From Onthophagus taurus (taxonomy: Eukaryota; Arthropoda; Insecta; Coleoptera; Scarabaeidae): DNA of 64,000 bases. The notes beneath the pieces were generated by a model. The model was not told where the DNA came from and searched no databases. It saw only the letters and a program-made list of their open reading frames with translations. The stretch spans positions 27,969,501 through 28,033,500 of the forward strand of contig NC_091966.1 in assembly GCF_036711975.1 (NCBI RefSeq), read 5' to 3'. Positions 22,092 to 32,900 of this stretch are shown here, piece by piece. Each line of letters opens with the position of its first letter. Position 1 is the first letter of the stretch. The position numbers and the translations under genes were made by a program.

Positions 22092-22256
22092 ATGCCTCGA
22101 TCATTATCAAAAAATGAACAAAACTTAAATATCACTTTCGTGCAAGAGATCGAGAAATATCCTTGTTTATATAACTATCGTCTAGAAGTCTATTCTAAAA
22201 GGGATATAGTGGATGCCGCATGGGAGAAAGTAGGAAAGACGGTTGGGGACACAGGT
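22092..22256 (+). pseudogene. MADF gene first exon, orphaned by deletion
   Basis: The ATG at 22092 opens a MADF-like start: NITFVQEIEKYPCLYNYRLE, then YSKRDIVDAAWEKVGKTVGD. A donor-like site follows (gacacag|gtaaga near 22256). No partner exon follows before the convergent transposase stop at 22374. The rest of the gene was probably lost in the deletion that shortened this element. In intact relatives this would be the DNA-binding partner of the transposase. Confidence 0.6.
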
Positions 22257-22373
22257 AAGAACAAAAACTTTAATAGTAGTAAAAGTATTTAATAATTAAT
22301 AGTAATATTAATAGTAGTATTAATCGTAGTATTAACTTAGCTATGTTTAAAAGCGAGCGTATAAAACAAAAAT

Positions 22374-23261
22374 TCATGGGACACAGTATTTCCATTGGAA
22401 AGGTAACGAAGAATGAGGTTTTAAAAAATAGTGTGCCAGGTAATCTCTAAAATTATATCCAAAACCTCTTTGTGGAAATATAAGTGGCTCGTTTATAGCC
22501 TGCTGCAGTTCCTCTGGCGAATTTTGCTCTTCATCATCTTGCAAGTTAAATGTTGGTCGATATAAAATGCCTTCCCTTTTTCTAATAAAATTGTGAAGAA
22601 TACAAACAGCTCGGAGTATGTTATTGACAGTTTTTATATTCTTGCTTGCTATAGGTGTGGAAAGAACTGCAAATTTACTGTTCATCATTCCAAATGCACA
22701 TTCAATGCTTTTGCGTGCCCTACTTAATCTGTAGTTAAAAATTCTCTTGCAATTATTTAATACTCTTCTTGGGTAGGGACGCAACATATACGTCGCAATT
22801 GGGAATGCTTCATCTGCAACAAAGTAAAACGGAAAATTCCCTCCCGTTTCATCATGAATAAGTTGCCGGTTATTTGGCAAATTTAGCCTATTTCCTTCTC
22901 TTTGCAGCCAACGACCCATTCTTGAAGCTTTAAATACTCCCCCATCACTATTCCGACCAGCATGCCCGGCTTCAATCATTGTAAAGCATGCATCAGCACC
23001 ACAAGCTGCCATTAGAACAACCGAATGGTATCCTTTGTAGTTAAAATTTGTTGATCCAGACTTAGGAATCTTCTGAATACGGATATGTTTTCCGTCTATC
23101 GCGCCAATACAATTTGGCAGATTCCAAAGTTCGTAAAAACGGTCAGCAATTCGGAGCCATTCTTCTTTGGAAGGAACTTTCATGTAACGTGGATATAAGG
23201 CTTCCCATATAGTAGCTGTAGTATCTGCAACAATGTGGCTAATCGTACTGTCTCCTCTCAA
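22374..23261 (-). CDS. PIF/Harbinger transposase (DDE_Tnp_4), N-terminally truncated
   Basis: This is a 295-codon uninterrupted frame. It shows the DDE_Tnp_4 catalytic series: D in PNCIGAIDGKHIRIQ, the NYKGYHSVVLMAACGADACF segment, D in FYFVADEAFPI, and E in RKSIECAFGMMNSKF. LRAVCILHNFIRKREG follows. This is the cut-and-paste catalytic core. Upstream on the same strand, MSSSDEDVVAGYIF in another frame (around 23300) looks like the original N-terminus. It is fused by a deletion to EETVRL and GDSTISHIVADTT, removing the helix-turn-helix part. The core is intact, but the protein as encoded probably cannot bind the ends by itself. Low divergence of the terminal repeats suggests recent activity. 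Confidence 0.85.
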   Translation of the reverse strand: MRGDSTISHIVADTTATIWEALYPRYMKVPSKEEWLRIADRFYELWNLPNCIGAIDGKHIRIQKIPKSGSTNFNYKGYHSVVLMAACGADACFTMIEAGHAGRNSDGGVFKASRMGRWLQREGNRLNLPNNRQLIHDETGGNFPFYFVADEAFPIATYMLRPYPRRVLNNCKRIFNYRLSRARKSIECAFGMMNSKFAVLSTPIASKNIKTVNNILRAVCILHNFIRKREGILYRPTFNLQDDEEQNSPEELQQAINEPLIFPQRGFGYNFRDYLAHYFLKPHSSLPFQWKYCVP

Positions 23262-23423
23262 AAAATATACCCAGCAACTACATCCTCATCCGACGATGAC
23301 ATCTTTTTAAATGGTTTCCAATGGTTTCCTTGGTGTACGAAAACACACGCGACTAATCGCTCGCAATTAGTCACCTACGACCAATCGCCTTGTATTGGTT
23401 TTCTCGGTGGACGAACGGCCTTA

Positions 23424-24240
23424 GTTAAATCTATGTAAATGTACACCAACTCAACTAAGGTCTCTATCCGGCCTTGATGAAAAGTGTTACCGAAAAAAAG
23501 ATAAGAATATGATACGAATCAACTACTTTCTGCTCTTTTACTTGTAAAGCAACAAATAGAACTTAGCTTGATAAACAATCATATCTCTCCGGAGAGAAAA
23601 TTAAGTACATAAAAGGAAAAATCTTTTGAATTATTAATGCAGGCATGCATATATCTGGGTACTAACTTTTTTTATGACTTGATTTATGACTTACACTTTT
23701 TCTTACTGGTGGTGGAAACATAGCTAGAAGACCAATAGTTTTCCAAATGAAGTACTTTGCGGACTAGAGCAAAAAAATCCCATGATCGTTGCTCGCGATG
23801 CACACTCAACTGTCACAAGATCACCGCGCAGAGACATCTGCTGATTAGACAAATTTCCTTGAAGTTTCTTACCCACCACAATGCGTGACTAGGCTACGGC
23901 TATATAGATTTCGTCCCTACCATGTTTACGATTGAAATCGACTTTTTAAGAAATACAGGTCGTTCAAAAGTATATTTTTTTCTTTCATTTCCGAATAACA
24001 AAACATCAAAATCTCTTCATTTTTGATCAAAATGAGGTCGCCTTATATACTTCGTATATTCGAAATATTTCAAAATTTATATTTAAGTTCTGAGTGAAAG
24101 ATTCCTTAAAATATTCTTATTGAATTGAGGTTGAATGTTATAAAATTTTTTCCAATTTTGATCAAACACCTCATCTAATACAATAATAAATTCAAACAGA
24201 AAGCAGACTCGAATTTTAAACATAACCGCGTTAATAATGT
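23424..24240. other. Spacer between Harbinger element 2 and a jockey-like remnant
   Basis: I see no gene, inverted repeat or tandem repeat here. A somewhat less AT-rich patch at 23760-23930 has no usable frame. Confidence 0.4.
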
Positions 24241-24249
24241 AATCTTCCT

Positions 24250-25632
24250 AATAATGTGATCTTCCTAAGCGCATTCTACCTAAGCAACGCTTTCCTCATT
24301 GGTTCAACTATTCCAGTTATTAATGAAACGCTGCATTGTCGTAAAAAATGGAAATCTACTAACCATAACAGTGATAAGATGCTGATAGGGGCTGATTACA
24401 GAGCTTACTTGAACTCGGTTCAGGCGGGGGTTTTGGAAAATCCCAAGGGTATCTGGTCTTTTATGAATACCAAAAAGGGTTCTGCGCTATGTTTTCCACT
24501 GATAGGTCAGTTGTGAACTCAGATCCTGATATATCTTGTGCGCTTGCAGAGTTCAATGGTTTTCGGTGTCTCGGGTGTCGCACCTTGGTGTTGTCGTTCC
24601 AATATTTAAATCCGGAAATAGACAGTTGGTATCAAATTACCGCCCGATTTCCATTCTCTCGTCGGCTATTCCCAAGATTTTTGAAAAAATTGTTCACAAT
24701 TATTTTAGCCGCTCAGTTGCTCACTCTATCATTACTGAACAACATGGTTTCTTGTTTGGACGATCGGTTGAGTCTAACTTAGTGTCCTATGTTAACTTTA
24801 TCCATTCTGCCTTAAATGAGGACTCACAGGTTGACGAAATTTACACTAATTACACTAAAGACTTCGACAAGGTTGACCATAGCATTGTTATACAAAAACT
24901 GTCCTCCTTTAACATTCCAGATGGCATTGTTCGCGGATAGCAGTCAGGCAGTCAAGATCCTCAAGGAAGTCACCTTTCTTTTGTTTTAAATTCACCAAAT
25001 TCCTGCTCTATGCGGATGATAATAAAATATTTACAAGAATCCGCTCAAGTCTTAGCTGCTAAGGCTTCAGGAGGACCTTAAACGTCTGCAAGAGTATTGT
25101 CACTTTAACAAACTTTATCTTAGTTATGACAAATGCCCAAAAATAAAGTTTACATGGAAACGTAAAGCTATTATCTATACTGACAGAGTTAAGGATCTTG
25201 GTATTATACTTGATGTCAAATTGAGATATCACCTTTGTGAACATTCTTAACTGATCTTAAGCGATTTCTCATGATAACATTGCCAAATTTTATCTTTCTA
25301 AGACAAAGCATATTGAAAATATTTAGGAAAATGTTTAAACATTTCTTATCTTTGAAGGCCCATATATTAGCCATTTACGGGTTTGGATCAAAAATGTATT
25401 GTTATTAATTAAAATTATGCCACGACTTACAGAAACACTCTGTATACAAATTTTTCACTTTTTGTTAGTTTTATTATTTTGCGAGTATTGTTGCTAATAT
25501 TACTGTTATTTTATTTTCTTATTATTTTTTTTCTTATTATGTACTTTACCATATTGAATTGTTCTTAATGAGGATGCTTTCCTGCTGATATTCTCCCTGT
25601 TTGCGTCCCAAATTGAATAAATAAAAATAAAA
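24250..25632 (+). pseudogene. Decayed jockey-like non-LTR retrotransposon
   Basis: Pieces in order on the plus strand: DYRAYLNSVQAGVLENPKG and WSFMNTKKGS (linker after the endonuclease); VVVPIFKSGNRQLVSNYRPI followed by SILSSAIPKIFEKIV (RT blocks 1-2); ITEQHGFLFGRSVESNL; and DFDKVDHSIVIQKLSSFNI. After a frame break come LLYADDNKIFTRIRSSL (active site) and LQEDLKRLQEYCHFNKLYLS, then KDLGIILDVKLRYHL. It ends in an A-rich tail (aataaataaaaataaaa near 25616-25632). Several frameshifts and a deletion between VDHS and YADD mark it as dead. The codon positions of the catalytic DD are still present. Confidence 0.85.
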
Positions 25633-26999
25633 CCAATATTTAGCTCACCTAAATTATTTTTTGTTTTATTATGGTGTGTTAAAGTTTTAGTAGTTAGAGG
25701 AAAGATAAAACATATTTAATTTTCGTTTCAATAAATTTATTTTTTAAACAAACGGCAGAGGCATACGATTTTATAATAATAATTATAAACATCAGATAAA
25801 AAAACTGACACACACGAACTAATGTTTTTTCTTTAAATCTACTTTTTAATTAATATCTTACAAGAATACTCGTTTCTTTTTTTTTTCAAAATTGGTATGT
25901 TATGGTAATTTTTCATTTTAACAATGTGTATACATATAAGGTGCCTTAATATGTATTTAGCTCCGTTTCACGCCTTTTTCGCAAATATATTATCAAATTT
26001 GTACATTTTACAAAGATGCAATAAAATATCGCTCGCAAAAAATATCATCCATTAGAAAAATTGGCGACAAAATAGTTTTGCAATCTTTAAATTTTCTTTT
26101 GTATTTCTTTCTTATAATCTCTCTCTGTACTCTTATCACTGCTAATTAGCAAATGTACCAAGGCAACGACGGATTATCGACGGGCTGCCAACGAAGATTA
26201 AAAAGGAGATGAAACGAACACAATAAAAGATAACAGAAATAGGCTAACAATAAATAGGTAAAACAATAATAAAAATGTACAAAAAATATATACGTCGATT
26301 TTCATTACTAAAATCAAATTACTACATAAATGATGTTTGCATGTATTTTGTTTTATTTATAATTTAACTATTTGTAGTCATAAATATTAAATTTATAATT
26401 ATTAAGTATAGAGATTTTTTTTATTTATCTCCTAATTCAAATTAAGTCGTAAGAAAAATTATCAGTAAGAATTGTTTCAAAAGGCATAAAAAAATTTTTA
26501 AATTGCAGAGGCACTATTTTTTGTATAAATTCCAAATTGAAGAGCTATTAAATTAATTCTTTTTTCACAAAACATTAATTACAATTTAAGTTTTTAACCA
26601 ACAACTTTTATCTTATTTAATCTCAAAATTAGTAAATAGACGACATTTTCGATTATCAATAATTTCTTATACAAACACTTCCTAATTGCTAAAACACAAT
26701 TAAATAATTTCAATTACTTCGTACTTCAATGAGCAGCCAAATGCCGCTATCTATCACTAATATTGCTGCACATTTGCAACAAAAGAAAAAAAAAAAATAA
26801 AAAGAAAATAAGAGATATTTACAAATTAAAAAATAAACAGTTTCTAAATTATTGCAATTATTATATGTCTCCAATAATTACGTATTAAACATTAAAATTT
26901 ACTTCCAGAATTAATTACTTACTTTTTTCAAAATTTAATTTAATAACATTTTTTTTGAAATTTCAGTCCATAAAAATACCTTATCAAAAACTAGTAAAT
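25633..26999 (-). other. AT-rich region downstream of wallenda, probable 3' untranslated region
   Basis: No coding signal appears on either strand. It directly follows the wallenda stop codon (27000-27002, minus strand) and is extremely AT-rich with many AATAAA-like sites, so the polyadenylation site cannot be fixed by eye. Confidence 0.45.
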
Positions 27000-29900
27000 T
27001 TAGATACATTCACTCTCTCTTCTCTTAATATTTTCGGTTCGACCAACAATGCTTGTACTAAAATCTATTTGGGTCGCAATGGTAACGTTATCTTCAGATT
27101 CACTGTCTGAAGATGCTTCATATCTGCTGCTACTGCTTCCGCTGGTCCTTTTCGAGTGATGATGGACGCTTATCGATCGAGCTAATTCTGGATTCGACTC
27201 CAACGTTGACGATTTACTGGACGGCGAGTTTGAGTATTCTGAAGTGTTGCCTTCGTCTGAGGCGTTCGATTCTTTGGAGTAGGTATTTGTGTTTAGTATC
27301 GTTTTGAATCGGGCCGATTTTCTACCTGGATAAATCGGTCTTCTAGCAATACTGTAAAGACAAAATTGAACATTAATATGGTATTAATAAATTCTTTACA
27401 GAAATGATCAAGCCAAAATCCGTTTAATGGACGATAATAGTCTAATAATCCGGAAAAAATATTTTGTCTAGGTAAAGGTGCATTTAAATAAAAGTAATAC
27501 TTTTTAAGAATAATAATGGCGTGAAGAATTTAAAATACACATTAGTACACAACTGTACCAGTAGTAATTACTGAGAAAAGGCAATGATGTATTAAATCTC
27601 TTATTGAAGAAGTGATCTCAGATAGAAATTCAGCTTAATGAAGGATGGAAAAAGAGCTAAGGCAAAAATGAAAATGACGATAACAATACCACTTCGGAAA
27701 TTGAAGATAATGAAAATAGCTAATGATTATATGATTTTTTTATCACATCGTACGTTCGAAAAAAAGCACTACCTTTTCTTGTACATTCACGTCGTATCAA
27801 AGAAACCCACATAAAATCACAAACAGATGCTAAAAAAATAAGAGTAGCTAATATCGGCAGTTCTTAACAACATAATTTTGGAAACGAACAAGTTACAAAA
27901 CTTTTTGAATCTAATCATACGTTTCCAACGCATATAAAAAGCCATACTCATTGTCAGTGTTATACTAACTTGCACATGTCCTCATCAACAGCCAAACCAT
28001 TGACAATAATTACTTTTCTAAGCTCTGAATTATTTCTAAGATTAGAAGAAAGTTTAAAGATAATACTAAAGAACAAGACAAAGTCACCGGATAAGTGCAA
28101 TTTAAACCAAGAAACATCATCGAACAGATGTTTATTAAAAAACGCCGAAACGTAAACGGGTTGATACTGATGGATTTTTCAATTCGTTTGGAATAGCAAA
28201 CGAGATTTAAACTACAAAATTACTGACAATGACGGATTAAACAATGTGTGGAAGTTCTGGATATCATGAAAAAAAGGTTTAGTATAAGGTATGTTCAATA
28301 CTGTACTTAACGTTTATTGCTTACGAGCTTATACTGTACTTGTATTGGTCAAAACGTGTTACTCAAACAGTCAAAGTCTGTCACAAAATCAAAAAACAGT
28401 GCCCATTAAAAATCGTTTCGATCATCAACCCTAAAGCTTATAAACTAAATCAGTTTTTAGTAGAATATCACAGAGGCAAAAAGATTTACTACCTAGCTAA
28501 ATTTCTCAAATTTCATTTTCCACGTGTTCATTGTTTCTAAGAAAACTTAAAAAAATGTCATGAATATCTTAATAGAATACATAAAAATTTAAACTTTACC
28601 TTAGAAATAGAGAGAGATGAAACGTTTAATGTTTTTAGATCTAAACCTAACACGACAAAATACAGATATTGAGTATAATATATATCGAAAACCTATAGTA
28701 ATACCAACTATCATTCCTTTCGACTCCGCACATACGTTCTCACATAAAATGGTAGGTTTTCATTATTTAATAAACAGAGTATTGAAATATCCATTATCTA
28801 ACACCAACAAAAATAAGAAAATAAAATATATCTATAATATCGCAGAACAAAATAAGTATCCACAAAAATTAATTAATAAACTTTATCAAAGATTGCAAAA
28901 TGTCTGAAGATGAACTGGCGGTTTGGATTCAAGTCCCAGAAGTGAAGATATGCAAAGTCACAAGACAGCAAGTCTTAGTAGTCCTAGCATAAAATCAGAG
29001 ATAAAACTGTTTATTTAGACTTAATTTATGTATTTTAGTTTGTTTTAATTATTAGTTTGATGTAAATTCTCCTGGTCAACAACAACAAGGAAGTCCTTTG
29101 GGAATCACTCAACTTGCTGGTGGCTGTGTTAATGATATTTCTGGGGATGCTGTACCTTCTAATAGAGCGGGGCCTTTACATGATCCAGCTTGGCCTTATG
29201 ATGCTGATTTAGAGGTAATATTTCTTTGAAAATGTATATAAAAACGAAATTAAAATGTTCTTTATTGCTTTAGATTGATACTGTTAGTAGTTATTATGGA
29301 AGCATGAAGAATGCTGATATGAGTCGAAAAACTAGTTTGGCTTCTCTCTCAGTTTTAACTTACTTAATTTTTTGAAAATAATGATCTTCTTTGTAGGCGA
29401 GTATGAAGCCTGAACTTAATGGCCCAAGCTCGTTTACGACCCAATATCAGCTGGAAGTTCAAGAAGATCAAGTCAAATGTCCACAGCAACAACAGGAGGA
29501 ACAGCATTACCACATCCACCTTTCCATTTATTAGCAGGGAAACTCTAACAATTACAACCACCTCCTTCAACAGCCCCAAGTAATTTAATATTACAGACTC
29601 AAAATACATCCCTCCAACAAACCGCGCTTCAATAATATTGGGTAAACTTCAATGTGAACACATAAATTTCAACTGCAACTACAACAGGTGGAGATTCAAG
29701 AAGAATGTCAGAGCCGTGCCACACAATAACGGATCGCAAAAGTCCTCCACCAAGACCAGCTTCGGTTTCTTTGTTACCTTTGAAAGGTGCAACTAGTTCC
29801 GGGGAACTTCATCCTAATCAAGCGGTTGTTCTGGATGAAATGGGAGAAGGAGAAATGATTGAGAATAAATTGATTATTCCGGATGAAATGATGCATTACT

Positions 29901-32900
29901 TAAATCAAGAGGCTGATACGCATCAAAGCGATGCTAACACAAATACGCAATGGACTGAATCTAGAAATAACCCTCCAGTACAAAAAACAAATTTATCCCA
30001 AACGAATCGAATGGTTCCTTCGCCACAATCAAATCTCATCAACCAACATGTTAATTATTACCATCGCCACAACCTATACCGAGTACATCGGCTACAAGAA
30101 ATCAAGTAATGGCAAGTCCTGGACCTATGATGACTCATCTCCCATCACCAGCAGCGACACTTGATCATTACACACAAATGCAATCCCCATCAAGTTACAA
30201 CAATATTCCTAATCCTTTAATGTCGCCCGGGCAAGGTATGAACCAAATGGTTCCTTCACCAATGAGCACCCAATGGTACATTCCCCAGCAAGTACCATGA
30301 ACCAAATGATCCAATCACCACTGTCCGTACATTGCCAATCACAAGTCATGCAAAACTTTCTTTTGTGTATTACTTAACAATTCCAATAAGTATATTAAGC
30401 ACATGGCTTTAAATAATATTTATATGTATATAAATATTTTTATGTAACGAATAAGAAGTAAGTATATTTATGTAAAACACGAACTTGTAGAAGTTCAGAT
30501 CTCATATATAAATAATTAACTGCCATGTTTTGTCCTTAGAAATAAAATTGTTTAGAATAAGATAGATAAAAAAACACAATTTTTTGTGCATATTTAGAAT
30601 TTTAAGATTCTTTTTTGTAACTGCTACCAAGTTATTTAAGAAATAAAGATTGCGCTTCCTGTTGAAACAATAATTAGTTATTTTTTTTGTATAAAAGAAA
30701 TTCTTTGGAATGTGAACTGCATGTAAAATCTATGTATGCACTTGAAGTGTAAGATGTGTGAATTTGAAAATTTTTGCTACTCGGTTTTTTTATCGCGAGT
30801 TAAATTAAAAAATAACTTTGTCCACTTAGCGATTTTTTTTTAAATTTGAACATTGTTAGAGAATTGTATTGAGATGCCTTTAGAAGAAGTTTTCAAGCAT
30901 CGAATGCCAATTGAAGAGTTGGGCAGTTGTAGTACACACCATAGATATTAGTACAGATCAGAACTACCTCTAGAACATATTGGATCTATGTCATACTACT
31001 TCTATTGGTAATCCCTTGCCTTTTCTAAACGCAAACCAAGCTAAATGTTTTATACAAAACAGCTAACGACGACCAAATCAGGATTTTTTCCTCTACTGAC
31101 GGTAAGGATGATTGGTGCTCATTACATTGTACATACAGTCCAATTAACAATTACTTCTTTCAGAGGAGGTTACAAAAAGAAGATCAAAAATAAAAGTTGT
31201 TAAAAGAAGATCAAGAGTCATGCATCAACCACTAGTTAGACAGGTTTCAACAAAGTATAAATTCGGAATATAGGGGATTAGAAGGCAAGAGAATAAAAGG
31301 AAATTCGTAGAGTATAAATTAACTAGGTTTTAAGGTGCTTAGATAAAAGAGACCAGGATTAGGAATGGTATTCGATAATGCTTAGTGATCATTAGTGATC
31401 AGTCAAGAGTTGTCAGAACAACTTGAGATCTTGAAGCGATCTCAAAATCGTACTTTGCTAATAGAACAACTCTTATGGACCAACTCGACAGTGGGGTAGC
31501 TGAACGTAACTGTCCGCGAAAATCACCATCGGATCCAAGTATCTGGAAGAATATATTCAAATCCATATTTAAGTTCACCGTTCCAGGTGGGGAAATCGTC
31601 GCATTCGGTGGCAATATCTCGATTATAATCAAGGTGTAGCGCATCACGCACTCTTATTATTTTTATATAGAAACATCATGTTATATCACCATGGGTTGTT
31701 ATATCAACATAATATATTTTCCTATGGCGATTTTGTTATAGTTATAAAATAATAAATAAACGGATAGACACACATAAAACAGTCTATCAAATACTCCATT
31801 TTAATTTTTAATATTTTATTATACGATTAATTAATATAGAGTTACAAATAAATATGCTCTATACAAGGCACAAGACTACGAAGAACTGCGAGATAGAATT
31901 AATGACATTAGGATGCTTGACGGCTAGAAAAAAAAATTAAAGAATTTAAAGCAGAAAAGTAAGACACGCTAAAACCGGACAGACAAGGATGACTTTCAAG
32001 TGATTTTAAGTGATTATTGATGAAAAGTGTGGCCTCGGGATTACTCAAGGAGACATTGAATCGTTAGATATGCGCATCTTCCTGTGCTCTTCATGCGCAT
32101 GAAGTGACTGACTCAACTCGAATAGAAAACTTGAAATTTAATAAGCAAAATCGGGGATAGGGTAGAAACATATAGAACAAATGGCCGTGTAGCGACGATC
32201 AATAACAGGTATTTAGTTCAAAATAACAACTGTTGTCACTAGAAACATTGTGTTTAGGAATATTTAAGCGTAAAGCACGTGAAATAATGTGATGTCACAA
32301 ATGATTTGTGTAGTATAGTGGTTTGTCCCCCACTCCTGGTGTGATCGGGTCTGGTGGTTGTGCCGAGCCGTGCCAGCGTGTTACGACCAGTGCGTCCTAG
32401 CATGGTGAGAGGTGCACACGCGATACACACACACATACGACACATGCACACTCACACACGCGCGCGAGTGAAACAATACGAACATACAGAGACATGTTTA
32501 GTTCAGTTAAGAGTTTATTCTTATTTGTAAATGAGTTAAATAAATATTGTTAAGTTATAAGATTGTTTAGTATAAATAGTACTACAATTTGCTCCTAGGT
32601 CATGGAGGAATGTGAAACCATTCGAGATGAAAATTGATCATTACGACTGGGAAATAATACAGTTACAGATAAATGTGATACAGCTGCAGATGAATGTAAT
32701 CAACCAGATACAGGAAATGATGATATAGAAACGATTGAAACTACAAAACATTATTCAGCACATATAGAAGAATAGCGTGGCTGTGGAACAAAAACTACCT
32801 AGAAACACTAACATGATGTAGCATTTGGTGGCCTTTTCCATTATGTGGATTAGTTACTTATGGTGGAGTAAGAAGATGTTGAAATGTACTATTTGCTAGA

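Larger units (their letters stand above)
21683..23423 (-). mobile_element. PIF/Harbinger element 2 with TTA target duplication
   Basis: The element proper is 21686-23420 (1735 bp). Its ends GGACGTTCGTCCACCGAGAA and the reverse complement of the right end, GGCCGTTCGTCCACCGAGAA, differ at one base over about 25. The trinucleotide TTA flanks both sides (21683-21685 and 23421-23423), as expected for PIF/Harbinger. It holds the first exon of a MADF gene and a transposase with an N-terminal deletion, so both genes are truncated. It starts 16 bases after element 1 ends. Confidence 0.9.

Noticed and set aside
28905..28925. CTGAAGATG at the Penelope/ci junction as a hammerhead core
   Set aside because: No matching GAAAC partner or stem follows; more likely chance.
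28920..30370. Reading the ci-like fragment as a live nested gene
   Set aside because: Lost splice donor, several stops, frame changes and no zinc-finger exons make function unlikely unless the assembly has many base errors here.
32314..32385. Functional tRNA-Asp gene
   Set aside because: The A-box matches, but the B-box, acceptor pairing and anticodon arm are not preserved.
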